Positions 17,991 through 27,723 of a stretch of 64,000 nucleotides of DNA are shown here, piece by piece. Source of the stretch: Leptospiraceae bacterium (GTDB lineage: Bacteria; Spirochaetota; Leptospiria; Leptospirales; Leptospiraceae). The notes beneath the pieces were generated by a model. The model worked only from the letters and a program-made list of their open reading frames with translations. It was not told where the DNA came from and made no database searches. Where the stretch lies: assembly GCA_024233835.1 (NCBI GenBank), contig JACKPC010000001.1, positions 620,001 to 684,000 of the forward strand. The letters run 5' to 3'. The translations under genes and the position numbers were made by a program. Within the stretch, counting starts at the first letter, position 1, and each line of letters opens with the position of its first letter.

Positions 17991-20279
17991 ATGGAATCTC
18001 CCTATCCCAAAGAATTGTTTGATAAATTAGAAACTGGAATTATTTTCCTTAATCAGGAAGGAGATTTTTTATACATCAACCGGGTAGCAAAACAATATTT
18101 TCAAAACGAGTCCATAACTTCTTTAAAGCAATTAAACTTTCCATACATCCAGGAAAAGCTAGTTCATAAAATAGAGAAGGTATTTTTAAACAAGAGAAAT
18201 ATGGAGTTTGAGGATCGACTGGAAGAAAGAAGTCAAATCTGGTTTCAATTTTTCCTGAAGTTGATTTCAGATACAGAAGACTATATTTTATTAGAAATTA
18301 AAGAAATTTCTCCGTATAAGTATGTTGTGAGGAAATATAACGAACTGGCCGGTCTTGCCTCAAGTGCCATTTTAAAGTTGAACCGCAGGGGTGATATTAT
18401 CTTTTTTAATGAATTTGCTGAAACCCTATTTGAATATAAGCGGGAAGAAGTGTTGGGAAGGAATGTGGTCGGAACTATTATTAATGAGCATGACAGTAAC
18501 GGAAGGGATATGCGGGAAATGGTGAGGTTGTTTATTGAATCGGTCGGAGATCATTATAACGTACCGAATATTAATGAAAATGTTACCAAATCCGGAAATA
18601 CCTTAATCATTCGCTGGCATAACCGACCTATTTATGATCACATGGGGAGACATGCAGGCATTATTTCTGTTGGAACCAACATAACAGAAGAAATTAAAAC
18701 CCAGAATGCCTTAAAAAAGAATGAAAGTATTTTAAGAGCTTTATTCGATAGTTCTTATATAGCCTATTTACTGGTAGATAAAAATTATAAAATACTTACT
18801 TTTAATCGAAAGACTAAAGAATATGCACTTTTGTTGATGGGCCAAAAAGTGGAAATAGGTTCGAGTATTTTAGATCATGTACCTGATTCTATTGCTAATG
18901 AAGTCAAAACAAATTGTGCCAGGGTTTTTAATGGGGAAATGATTTCTGTTGATAGAATGTTTTTGGATACAAATAATATAGAGCAATATTTTTCTATCCA
19001 GTACATACCTGTTTATCAAGCAGATACAAAAGAAGTCTTTGCTGTATCTTTGAACATAGAAAATGTTACAGAAAAGAAGGAGTATGAGAAAAAACTAAGA
19101 GAAGCTAAAGAAACAGCTGAAGCCGCAAACCGTACAAAATCTGAATTTTTAGCCAGTATCAGTCACGAAATCCGAACTCCTCTAAATGCTATTCTGGGTT
19201 ATTCTGAAATCCTGCATGAACAACTATCCCAATCGAATTATCATAGTTTTATTAGTGTTATATTAAAGAATGGGAAAAGTTTACTAAGCCTTATTGATGA
19301 TATTTTAGACCTTTCTAAAATTGAAGCCGGTAAACTTTATATAAATTATGCACCACTTAAAATTCATTCTTTTTTTGATGATGTAATATGTATGTTTGAA
19401 CAGCGTATTAAGGAAAAAAAGCTTGAGTTTACCATTGAAATTGAGAATACAATTCCGAGTTTATTATTACTCGATGAAGTTCGTCTACGACAAATTATGG
19501 TGAATTTGATTGGGAATGCTATCAAATTTACTGAAAAAGGTTTTGTAAAAATACTCATCACACAAATTAATTTGAATATTTCTCAGTCTAATCATGTTGA
19601 TTTAAGTATTACAGTTCAGGATAGCGGGAAAGGCATACGTTTAGAAGATCAATCTCATATTTTTGAAGCTTTCAAACAGGCAGAAGGACAGGATTATACT
19701 AAATACGGAGGAACCGGACTGGGACTTGCCATTAGCTGTAAATTGGCTGAAATGATGAATGGAGCCATAACGGTTCAGAGTGTTCCCGAAGAAGGAAGTA
19801 CTTTTACTGTGATTTTAGGAAATGTTAAAGTATCGAGTGAAGACCAGGGTTCTGCTGAAAGAAAGGAAAAGGAAGAAGAAATGCTCTATCATATAGATGG
19901 AAAGAAAATTTTAATTGTAGACGATCTTGATTTTAACCGCGAACTTTTAAAACTTTATTTTAACGGAGAAAATGTAGTTATTGTTGAAGCCGCTGATGGT
20001 AGTGAAGCTATAGAAGTTGCCAAAAAAGAAAAACCGGATATTATCCTTACCGATCTGATTATGCCTAAGTTAGATGGATACCAGGCCACTCAGCTCATGA
20101 AGGATAGTGAGGATTTGAAACATATTCCGATTATTGCGGTAACTGCTTCAGTAATGAAAGAAACTGAGAAAAAAATTCGGAACCTATTCGATGGATTAAT
20201 AATAAAGCCCATATCCAGAGAAAATTTGAATTCGGAACTTGCACATGCTTTAAATAAAAAAACTTCAATGGTAGGGTAG
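17991..20279 (+). CDS. hybrid sensor histidine kinase with PAS domains and receiver
   Basis: A 762-residue cytoplasmic sensor without clear transmembrane helices. Three PAS-like domains span about residues 1-365, a coiled-coil linker follows, then the HisKA dimerisation domain with phosphoacceptor His392 in SISHEIRTPLN, the HATPase domain (N box around MVNLIGNAIKFTEKG, G boxes DSGKGI and GGTGLGLAIS), and a C-terminal receiver with phosphoacceptor Asp688 in IILTDLIMPKLDGY. The signal is unknown; PAS domains suggest redox, ligand or light sensing. The final output is probably relayed to a protein elsewhere, as no regulator gene is adjacent. Confidence 0.93.
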   Translation: MESPYPKELFDKLETGIIFLNQEGDFLYINRVAKQYFQNESITSLKQLNFPYIQEKLVHKIEKVFLNKRNMEFEDRLEERSQIWFQFFLKLISDTEDYILLEIKEISPYKYVVRKYNELAGLASSAILKLNRRGDIIFFNEFAETLFEYKREEVLGRNVVGTIINEHDSNGRDMREMVRLFIESVGDHYNVPNINENVTKSGNTLIIRWHNRPIYDHMGRHAGIISVGTNITEEIKTQNALKKNESILRALFDSSYIAYLLVDKNYKILTFNRKTKEYALLLMGQKVEIGSSILDHVPDSIANEVKTNCARVFNGEMISVDRMFLDTNNIEQYFSIQYIPVYQADTKEVFAVSLNIENVTEKKEYEKKLREAKETAEAANRTKSEFLASISHEIRTPLNAILGYSEILHEQLSQSNYHSFISVILKNGKSLLSLIDDILDLSKIEAGKLYINYAPLKIHSFFDDVICMFEQRIKEKKLEFTIEIENTIPSLLLLDEVRLRQIMVNLIGNAIKFTEKGFVKILITQINLNISQSNHVDLSITVQDSGKGIRLEDQSHIFEAFKQAEGQDYTKYGGTGLGLAISCKLAEMMNGAITVQSVPEEGSTFTVILGNVKVSSEDQGSAERKEKEEEMLYHIDGKKILIVDDLDFNRELLKLYFNGENVVIVEAADGSEAIEVAKKEKPDIILTDLIMPKLDGYQATQLMKDSEDLKHIPIIAVTASVMKETEKKIRNLFDGLIIKPISRENLNSELAHALNKKTSMVG

Positions 20280-20356
20280 ATCCTCATTTTTCGGCTTGCT
20301 GAGCGAGCCATCGGTGACTCGCATCAAAAAAAACTCCTCACTTTTAAAATGCTAGA

Positions 20357-21163
20357 TTATTTATGACCTTCAAAGAAACCTGTAATTTTCCTTGTGAGTT
20401 CGCTGGGTAACATATTCAAAACAGTGGCCGTTGAACGGTTCATGAGACCCGGAATACAGAGAAATTCCTTTTTCTTCATTGCCTCCAGAGATTCTTTCAC
20501 TACTTCTTCTGCATTCATAACAAAAAAATCAGGCATAGTAGATAAATCCATACCTGCTCTTTTCTGAAAATCTGTCTTCGTAGCTCCGGGACAAAGAAGC
20601 TGGATATAAAGACCGGTTTTATGCAACTCCTCAAATAACGCTTCTGTAAAACTTTTCACATAGGCTTTTGTAGCAGCATAAGTTGCCATTCCGGGAGCAG
20701 GCATATAGGCCATTACAGAAGACACATTGATGAGTTTTCCTGAAACTTTTCTTGCCAGAAAGTTATGGATGGCAGCATGACTGAGACGGGTAAGTGCACG
20801 CACGTTTAAGTCAATTTGTAAGGATTCATTTTCAATATCAGACAAAGCAAAAGGATTCATGCTTCCAAATCCCGCATTATTAATGAGGAGTCCCAAATTT
20901 TTTTCCTGTCTGATTTTTTCTTCAAGGTTAAAAAGAGCCTTGGGATCGGTTAAGTCCAGTCCTATGGTTTCAATAATTGTATCCGGATATTTTGTAACCA
21001 GCTCTTTTGCCAGAAGATTTAAGGCATCTTCCTGCCTGGAAATAATTACCAGATCATACTCGGGAGCCAGTTTACGGGTAAATTCAGCTCCTATGCCTTT
21101 CGATGCACCGGTGATGTAGGCTTTCTGTCTCTTTACTTCTTCCTTATTCATAATTATAGCCAA
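20357..21163 (-). CDS. short-chain dehydrogenase/reductase
   Basis: A 268-residue classical SDR. NAD(P)-binding TGASKGIG is at 18-25, the structural NNAG motif is in LLINNAGFGSM, and the catalytic Ser-Tyr-Lys set is in NVSSVMAYMPAPGM and YAATKAY. It resembles the YqjQ/DltE-like SDRs. Substrate is unknown. Start 21163 gives MAIIMNKEE; the second Met is an alternative. It faces the histidine kinase gene convergently. Confidence 0.88.
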   Translation of the reverse strand: MAIIMNKEEVKRQKAYITGASKGIGAEFTRKLAPEYDLVIISRQEDALNLLAKELVTKYPDTIIETIGLDLTDPKALFNLEEKIRQEKNLGLLINNAGFGSMNPFALSDIENESLQIDLNVRALTRLSHAAIHNFLARKVSGKLINVSSVMAYMPAPGMATYAATKAYVKSFTEALFEELHKTGLYIQLLCPGATKTDFQKRAGMDLSTMPDFFVMNAEEVVKESLEAMKKKEFLCIPGLMNRSTATVLNMLPSELTRKITGFFEGHK

Positions 21164-21276
21164 TAGGATAAAGGCTTTAGAATCTCAATCGCTTTTTAGA
21201 AAAATCTTCAGAATAGGAGGGTTTTTTAGTCTTGACAAAAACCGGTAAAAATGCTCTTTGTACTTTAGTTACCAGT

Positions 21277-21365
<89 letters not shown>

Positions 21366-21376
21366 GAAACAAGAAA

Positions 21377-21463
<87 letters not shown>

Positions 21464-21481
21464 CAAGTTCTTATCTATACT

Positions 21482-21940
21482 ATGCCTCCTGAAGAAGAAA
21501 TTAGTCCGATAGAGTATCTAAAACTGCAATATAGGCGTTTTGTAGAGCACTCCAATAGCGATAAAGATCCGGAAATATATGCAGCTCTGGCCTATATTCC
21601 GTTTATAGGCTGGTTTTTTACTTATTTTTTGCGACCCAAGCAGTCGCTCTGTGTATTCCATGCCTTTCAATCTTTAAAAATTACACTGGTTTCGGCTGTG
21701 GTTTTTACAGTTCTGTGGTTTATTACCCATTTCCCTCCCATTAGTTTTATTTTAAGAATTTTTTTTATACAACCTGTAGTAACTGATTTTCTTTTTTTCT
21801 TGTGCTGGGTTTTTATTTTGGGTTCCAGTATTTTTGGGGCCTTCAAGGCATACAAAGAAAAGGCAGAAATTTACCTTCCTTATTTTGATATTTTAGAGAA
21901 AAAATTGGAGGAGCTCGATGGAAAATCAGAAAAATCCTGA
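21482..21940 (+). CDS. small multi-span membrane protein
   Basis: A 152-residue protein with a soluble acidic N terminus and three or four hydrophobic helices; YIPFIGWFFTYFLRPKQSL and FHAFQSLKI resemble the DUF4870/Tic20-like pattern. Function is unknown. It starts 18 bases after the second tRNA-Ser and overlaps the next membrane-protein gene by 23 bases, suggesting co-transcription from the tRNA promoter. Confidence 0.6.
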   Translation: MPPEEEISPIEYLKLQYRRFVEHSNSDKDPEIYAALAYIPFIGWFFTYFLRPKQSLCVFHAFQSLKITLVSAVVFTVLWFITHFPPISFILRIFFIQPVVTDFLFFLCWVFILGSSIFGAFKAYKEKAEIYLPYFDILEKKLEELDGKSEKS

Positions 21941-22298
21941 GCAGGCTTTCTGGAAAAATGAGAAAGTTTTAATTATTTTAGCTTTTTTACCGGTATTTTT
22001 TTTATGGCTTCCTATTTTTTCTTTAAACCGAAAGAATCCGAATATACAGCGAGCAAGTCTTCTTTCCTGTCTATCGACTCTCTACTTTTTTAGTTTTCTT
22101 TTTTTGGCTCTCCTATTTCAGATGCTTCCGTTTATCGGATCGTATATTTCCCCGATTTTGCATCTTTTTGGACTTTTAATTTATTTAGGATTAAATATAT
22201 TTTTTATTTACTCAGAGCTTAGGTCTAAAAAAATAGCCATAGGAATTCTGGAACGGCAATATGCCTTTTTAGAATCACTGGTTCAATTGCGCCCATAG
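21918..22298 (+). CDS. small membrane protein ending inside tRNA-Arg
   Basis: A 126-residue protein with about three hydrophobic helices (ILAFLPVFFLWLPIF and others). GGAGGAG upstream supports ATG 21918. It is similar in style to the preceding gene and may have arisen with it. Its TAG stop at 22296-22298 lies inside the 5-prime part of tRNA-Arg, so the last three codons are shared with the tRNA. No function assigned. Confidence 0.6.
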   Translation: MENQKNPEQAFWKNEKVLIILAFLPVFFLWLPIFSLNRKNPNIQRASLLSCLSTLYFFSFLFLALLFQMLPFIGSYISPILHLFGLLIYLGLNIFFIYSELRSKKIAIGILERQYAFLESLVQLRP

Positions 22299-22362
22299 CT
22301 CAGCTGGATAGAGCGTTTGACTACGGATCAAAAGGTCGGAGGTTCGACTCCTTCTGGGCGTA
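22289..22362 (+). tRNA. tRNA-Arg (anticodon ACG)
   Basis: Acceptor GCGCCCA pairs with TGGGCGT (one G-U). D arm GCTCAGCTGGATAGAGC, anticodon loop CTACGGA (ACG) and T arm GGAGGTTCGACTCC are all intact. CCA is not encoded. The first ten bases overlap the coding sequence upstream. Confidence 0.95.
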
Positions 22363-22530
22363 ATAAAACTACTTTAAGTTTTTTCATCCGGTATTCATAG
22401 AAATCCTTCTTATCTCCTTCATTCTACTATAAAACTTACTCCAAATTTTGTTTTCTAAACCTTAGATACTAAGTAGAAAAAATCACTTGCTTTTTATTTT
22501 TCTTTTCTTACTCTTCATTTCGAGGAATTT

Positions 22531-23538
22531 ATGCATTCATCCCTACCTGAGACTATGAAAGTTTTTGAACTTACTTCCTATGATGCTCAAAAAGAGCATT
22601 TCCGCCTGAGAGAAAAACCACTTCCACGCTTAAAGGAAAAAGACGTTTTGATACGCATGAGCGCTTCTCCAATTAATCCTTCTGACTTAATGTATGTTCG
22701 AGGACTTTATGGAATTAAAAAAAAGCTTCCATCGGCACCGGGTTTCGAAGGTAGTGGCACAATAGTAAAATGTGGAGAAGGAGTCTCTCATTTAAAAGAA
22801 GGAATGCGAGTTTCCTGTGCCGCTCCTCACAGCGGAGATGGAACCTGGGCTGAATATATGGCTACAGGCGAAGAAAATTGTTTTCCTCTTATTGATTCTT
22901 TTTCTCTTGAAGAGGCTGCAACCCTATTTGTGAATCCTCTAACCGCTATGGCTATGGTAGATATGGCGATACAGGAGAATCGCGGAGGTATTGTCCAAAC
23001 CGCAGCTGCCGGAGCTCTAGGAAAAATGATTATCAGGTTAGCCCATAAGAAAGGCTTACCCATAATCAATATTGTCCGAAAAGAAGAACAGAGAAAATCT
23101 CTTGAGGATATAGGAGCTGAATATATCTTGAATTCTTCTGAGCCAAATTTTAGAAGGGAACTTAAAAGACTTTCTAAAAAACTTAATGCAAATATGGCTT
23201 TTGATGCAGTAGCGGGGGATATGTGCGGAATCCTGATAGAAGATTTACCCTTTGCCAGTAAAATATTGATTTATGGTGCACTGTCCGAAGCTCTGGTTCC
23301 GCTTAACGCAGGGCTTATGATTTTTCAAAAGAAAACAATTCAGGGATTTTGGTTAAGCACCTGGATTTATGAAAAAGGAATTGAAGAAGTATTGCGCATT
23401 TCTAAAGAAGTGCAGGAAAATTTAGCAGACGAACTTAAAACAGATGTTCATAAAAAATTTAGTCTCGATGATGCTTATGAAGCTCTCGAATACTACAAAC
23501 AAAATATGAGTAAGGGTAAAGTCCTAATTGTACCTTGA
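22531..23538 (+). CDS. MDR-family quinone oxidoreductase-like protein
   Basis: A 335-residue zinc-independent medium-chain dehydrogenase/reductase. The N-terminal GroES-like part has INPSDLMYVRGLYG and APGFEGSGTIV; the NADPH-binding region has QTAAAGALGKMIIRLA in place of the usual GxxGxxG, and the catalytic zinc ligands are absent. Likely reduces quinones or activated double bonds with NADPH. The start ATG 22531 follows CGAGGAA; ATG 22555 is an alternative. A paralogue of the same superfamily lies at 51147-52163. Confidence 0.82.
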   Translation: MHSSLPETMKVFELTSYDAQKEHFRLREKPLPRLKEKDVLIRMSASPINPSDLMYVRGLYGIKKKLPSAPGFEGSGTIVKCGEGVSHLKEGMRVSCAAPHSGDGTWAEYMATGEENCFPLIDSFSLEEAATLFVNPLTAMAMVDMAIQENRGGIVQTAAAGALGKMIIRLAHKKGLPIINIVRKEEQRKSLEDIGAEYILNSSEPNFRRELKRLSKKLNANMAFDAVAGDMCGILIEDLPFASKILIYGALSEALVPLNAGLMIFQKKTIQGFWLSTWIYEKGIEEVLRISKEVQENLADELKTDVHKKFSLDDAYEALEYYKQNMSKGKVLIVP

Positions 23539-23556
23539 GATTCAGGAATAATAACC

Positions 23557-24165
23557 ATGAAAACGCTTCCAAAAAATCTTCCCTTTTCTCTCTGTCCGAT
23601 AAACCATAATCCGGATGGTCTGAAGTATCAGACTATTTTCTTAGGATACTGGGAAAAAAATATTTTACTCAGTACATCTGAAATTATTCCCGTTCAGAAA
23701 GATGATCCGGTTCGAGTTGAGTTATTTAACAAAAAGGATTCTTTTTCTTTCAAAACCAGCGTGATGGAAGTAAAAGATGATTACCAAATTATTCTTTCAA
23801 GGCCAGAAGAAATACAAAAAAATCGCCTGAGAGAAGGGAGGAGAGTGCAGCATTATTGTGATCTTATATACACGGTTTGGAAAGAAAACCCTCAATATAA
23901 CGCAAGACTTATAGATATAAGCGAGACAGGAGTTCGTTTTCTCAGTAGAAGGCCGCATAAGCAGGGAGAAATTTTAAGTATTTCCCTTTATATAAGAGAT
24001 GCAAAAGTTCGTATAATCGGTCAGGGTTTAGTTGCCTGGTGTAAACTATATGATGAAAGAGGTTATTTTGAAGTAGCTCTGCGTTATACGACGGTCTCTA
24101 ACAGTATACGGGCAAGACTTTCATTATTTATAAATTCCCTACCGGATGGAAAAGATAGTATATAA
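23557..24165 (+). CDS. PilZ-domain protein (putative c-di-GMP receptor)
   Basis: A 202-residue protein. An N-terminal YcgR-like region (about 1-90) precedes a PilZ domain with the two ligand motifs: RxxxR in RLREGRR near 90 and D/NxSxxG in IDISETGVRF near 126. Both motifs are intact, so c-di-GMP binding is likely. It might act on flagellar motility or secretion. It sits 18 bases after the oxidoreductase and 53 bases before the ABC operon. Confidence 0.82.
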   Translation: MKTLPKNLPFSLCPINHNPDGLKYQTIFLGYWEKNILLSTSEIIPVQKDDPVRVELFNKKDSFSFKTSVMEVKDDYQIILSRPEEIQKNRLREGRRVQHYCDLIYTVWKENPQYNARLIDISETGVRFLSRRPHKQGEILSISLYIRDAKVRIIGQGLVAWCKLYDERGYFEVALRYTTVSNSIRARLSLFINSLPDGKDSI

Positions 24166-24218
24166 AAGTAATTGAAGAAATATCCCTATTTGTTTTCATA
24201 GAAAAGGACTTTTATATT

Positions 24219-25148
24219 ATGATCCGGGTTGAAAATCTAAGCAAATACTACAATACCTTTCCGGCTGTTAAAGACCTGAGCTTTGAAATTAAAGAAGGAG
24301 AAATTGTCGGTCTTCTGGGTTTAAATGGTTCCGGAAAAACCAGCAGCTTAAGAATTTTAAGTGGCTTCTTGTTACCTTCTTCCGGTAAAGTGTTAATCAA
24401 TGGAATTGATAGTTTTAAAGAACCTTTACAAACCAAAAAACTCATTGGATATCTCCCGGAAACTCCCCCTCTCTACGAAGACCTTAGCCTGAAAGACTAC
24501 CTTACTTTTGTTGCAAGGATAAAAGGAATTCCTGATAAACAAATCGATTCTGCTATTGATAAAGTCCTTATACAGACCGATACAAAGGATGTACAACATA
24601 AACGTCTTGCACATTTTTCTCTGGGCTATAAAAAAAGAGCAGGAATAGCCCAGGCACTCTTAGCTTCTCCGAGGGTCTTAATCTTGGACGAACCCATTTC
24701 GGGCCTTGACCCCGGACAAATCTTTGAAATGAGAAAGTTGATAAAAAGTTTTTCCGGGAAGCATACGGTTTTAATATCAAGCCATATTTTATCTGAACTT
24801 TATAAAACCTGTGACCGTTTTCTTTTTATTAAGGAGGGGTGCCTGGTTTATGATCTGGATCATGAGTCCTTAGATCTTGAATTAGAAAAGCTCTCCCGGC
24901 TTATCATTAGTCTTGGAAAGGGGGATAGAGAAATCTGTGAGTCTTTTCTAAAAGGTCTTGAAACGACTTTTACATTTGAATTTCTATCTGAAAGTTTCAG
25001 GGGATTTAATTTCTTAATTCAAGCGAAAGAAGAAGAAAATTTTAAATTTGAGTTAATTCATAAATTGTCTCAAAGCAACTTAAGCCTCGAAGCTTTATAC
25101 AGGCAGGAGCTGAGCCTTGAAGATATTTTTAACAGGGTGCATTCATGA
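24219..25148 (+). CDS. ABC transporter ATP-binding protein (GldA-like)
   Basis: A 309-residue ABC ATPase. Walker A is GLNGSGKT (34-41), the signature region is FSLGYKKRAGIAQ, and Walker B is VLILDEPISGLDP. With the following permease and GldG-like gene it forms the Gld/ABC-2 export operon found in many bacteria; the substrate is not known, and outside gliding Bacteroidetes it is not tied to gliding. The stop overlaps the permease start by four bases (ATGA). Confidence 0.9.
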   Translation: MIRVENLSKYYNTFPAVKDLSFEIKEGEIVGLLGLNGSGKTSSLRILSGFLLPSSGKVLINGIDSFKEPLQTKKLIGYLPETPPLYEDLSLKDYLTFVARIKGIPDKQIDSAIDKVLIQTDTKDVQHKRLAHFSLGYKKRAGIAQALLASPRVLILDEPISGLDPGQIFEMRKLIKSFSGKHTVLISSHILSELYKTCDRFLFIKEGCLVYDLDHESLDLELEKLSRLIISLGKGDREICESFLKGLETTFTFEFLSESFRGFNFLIQAKEEENFKFELIHKLSQSNLSLEALYRQELSLEDIFNRVHS

Positions 25149-25870
25149 AAAATATAAAATGGATATATTATAAAGAATTAAAACTTTTCTTCGGAACTTA
25201 TATGGCTCCTCTGGTGCTTGGCGGAACAGCTTTCTTAAATTCTCTTTTCATTATGGTTTTAAATTTTAATGAACGTTCCAACCATGAAGAAGCTACTATT
25301 TTTACATTCCTTGCCTTTATGCTAACGATTATTATTGCAATGTTAATCCTGTCTATGGGAAGTATTGTAGAAGAAAAAAGTAAAGGAACTCTTGAACTTT
25401 TATTTTCATCTCCCGTAAGTGATCTGGAAATTATTTCTGCTAAATTTTTATTCGGACTTAGCATTTGTTTTATCATTACAGTTTTTATTAATGCTTTGTT
25501 TCCTTTGTTTTTAATACATTTCTGGCAAGCACCTTTTTATATAATCATTTCAGGTTCGGTGGGAATTTTTCTTCTGGGTATTTTTACGTATTCAATTGGA
25601 ATTTTTGGAAGTAGTATTGCTTCCAGGCAGGTAATTTCTTTATTAACTTCTATCTTGATTATTCTTTTTCTCTGGGTTTTAGGCTTTTTTTCTCATTTAT
25701 TTTCAGAGACAACGAGAAAAGTATTATATCATTTCCATATTTTTTCTCACTTTATTGCTTTTGCAAGAGGAACCATTCCTTTTAGCGGTATTGTTTTCTT
25801 CTTATCCGGTAGTTTTTTCTTTAACTTCCTGGCTTTAAAATATCTCGAATCAAGGAGGTGGAGAGGATGA
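25145..25870 (+). CDS. ABC-2 type permease (GldF-like)
   Basis: A 241-residue membrane protein with six hydrophobic segments and the family pattern ...MGSIVEEKSKGTLELLFSSPVSDLEII.... It pairs with the ATPase just upstream (ATGA overlap) and ends by overlapping the GldG-like gene. It forms the membrane pore of the exporter. Confidence 0.87.
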   Translation: MKNIKWIYYKELKLFFGTYMAPLVLGGTAFLNSLFIMVLNFNERSNHEEATIFTFLAFMLTIIIAMLILSMGSIVEEKSKGTLELLFSSPVSDLEIISAKFLFGLSICFIITVFINALFPLFLIHFWQAPFYIIISGSVGIFLLGIFTYSIGIFGSSIASRQVISLLTSILIILFLWVLGFFSHLFSETTRKVLYHFHIFSHFIAFARGTIPFSGIVFFLSGSFFFNFLALKYLESRRWRG

Positions 25871-27723
25871 GATTTATATATCCATTTCTGCATTACCTGC
25901 CTTTACTTTCCCTGTTCGTTTATTTTTTGGTCTATGATTACCTTGAAACAAAGTTTTATAAAACTATTTGGGGTATAGTTTGCATTTCAAGCTTCTTTAC
26001 TCAGCTTTTATATAAAACTACAGAAAACAAAAGAGCTAAATTATTTCTAAGCGGTCTTGGTTTTATTAGTTTTTTCTTATTCATTTTATATGATTATTAT
26101 GAAGTTCCCCCGCGCTCAGGTCTTTCAGAAGAGCTAAGTGCTTTATCGGCGGTTCGAACTTTTATTCTTGCTCTTTTAACTTTATCTACTTTCTTATTTA
26201 TTATTTTTAGTATTTTACTTGATTTCGCTTTGCGTTCCGTTCATGCACAAACTTTTCAGGATAGGGATAAACGCAGTGTATTTATTCAGACTTTCTCCGG
26301 TTTTTTAATTATTCTTCCCCTATTGTTCGCTCTAAATTATATAGCGGTTCAGCGAAACTTTCACTTCGATCCCAGTTCTCAAAAAAAGCATTCTTTATCA
26401 CCGTACGGTCTTTCGGTTCTAAAGAAACTTGAGGTTAATCTTAAAATTACTGCTTTTTATCCAAGACCCTTAGAATCTTCTTCCAGTGCTGATGAAAAAC
26501 AGGCTTTTGCACTTGGAGCGATTCGCCCTGAAATTCAAATTCTCTTAGAACAAATCCGTTCTGCTAATCCTTCCCGTATTCAATTTGAGTTTATTAATGC
26601 AGAGGTGGAAACAAATAAATTACATAACTATGATAAAATTTCCAATGGAATGATTCATATTCGTGCAATAAAAAATGAACCTATTTTAGATACAACTTTA
26701 TTTGCTGAAAAGACTCTCATTGTAAGCAGGAAGGAACAATTAGATAGCCTGGAAAAAAATTTAATACAGGCTATTTTGAGTGTTAGTCAAGAGAAGAAGA
26801 AAATTTATTTTACTTCGGATAATAGCGAAAGATTTAGCATTATTTACTCAGCTATTCCGGATGAGAGTATACAAACACTGATTGATAATATACGTTATGT
26901 GAATTATACAGTGGAAAATTTGGGTGTTTCTAATTCCTGGCCGGAAAAAATTCCTGAGGATGCTGATACCATTGCAATAATCGGTCCTGTGCAAAAGTTT
27001 TCAGAAAATCACAGAAAAGCGATATGGAAGTATTTTTCAGAAAAAAAAGGAAATTTATTTATTAGTCTGGACCCGAAAGGAGAAGAAACATTTGATTGGA
27101 TTTTAGAAAAAGCTAATTTAGAGTTTAAGCCGAGCTCTTTAATGCAATTTTCCGGAAAACCCGCTTATATTCGCACTAATGCTTTCGGATCACATCCTAT
27201 CAATGAAGATATACCCACAGGAGCTACAATTCTTTTTCCTTCCTCCGGTTATTTTGAACCGATAAAAAGAAATGGTAATTTAGAATATACTATACTATTA
27301 AAATCTCCTATTGAAACTTTTTTGGATAAGAATCAGAATTTGGCCTTTGATCCAAAGACAGAGGAAAAAGGTTCAAAGCTTTTAGGAGTATTGTTGAAAG
27401 GAAAAGATACGGGTTCGATGATTATTTATTCCGGTACATCCTGGTTGACTGATAGATTTTATCCTAAAACTAAAAATCCTCTGGATATTTCAGTTATCAC
27501 GAATAGTCATTTTGTATTAAACAATTTCTTATGGTTAAATGGAGGAATTTTAAGTTCCGAAATTCCGATTCGATCGAGTAAAATTTTACCTGTTTCATTA
27601 AAGGAATATCAGAAAACTTTTATATGGATTGTTTCCTTATTTATTTTTCCTGCATTTGTAATGCTTATCAGTTCCTCGTATCTTATATACAAGAAGCGTT
27701 TGAGTGAAAGAAGTGATGTATGA
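25867..27723 (+). CDS. GldG-like ABC auxiliary protein
   Basis: About 618 residues. N-terminal transmembrane helices are followed by a large extracytoplasmic domain of the ABC_transp_aux/GldG type (starts ...FDPSSQKKHSLSPYG..., with KITAFYPRP and IQFEFINAE) and a C-terminal transmembrane helix. I prefer ATG 25867 over GTG 25858 because AAGGAGG at 25852-25858 is spaced for it and ATG forms an ATGA overlap with the permease stop. It probably gates or recruits substrate for the exporter. Confidence 0.85.
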   Translation: MRFIYPFLHYLPLLSLFVYFLVYDYLETKFYKTIWGIVCISSFFTQLLYKTTENKRAKLFLSGLGFISFFLFILYDYYEVPPRSGLSEELSALSAVRTFILALLTLSTFLFIIFSILLDFALRSVHAQTFQDRDKRSVFIQTFSGFLIILPLLFALNYIAVQRNFHFDPSSQKKHSLSPYGLSVLKKLEVNLKITAFYPRPLESSSSADEKQAFALGAIRPEIQILLEQIRSANPSRIQFEFINAEVETNKLHNYDKISNGMIHIRAIKNEPILDTTLFAEKTLIVSRKEQLDSLEKNLIQAILSVSQEKKKIYFTSDNSERFSIIYSAIPDESIQTLIDNIRYVNYTVENLGVSNSWPEKIPEDADTIAIIGPVQKFSENHRKAIWKYFSEKKGNLFISLDPKGEETFDWILEKANLEFKPSSLMQFSGKPAYIRTNAFGSHPINEDIPTGATILFPSSGYFEPIKRNGNLEYTILLKSPIETFLDKNQNLAFDPKTEEKGSKLLGVLLKGKDTGSMIIYSGTSWLTDRFYPKTKNPLDISVITNSHFVLNNFLWLNGGILSSEIPIRSSKILPVSLKEYQKTFIWIVSLFIFPAFVMLISSSYLIYKKRLSERSDV

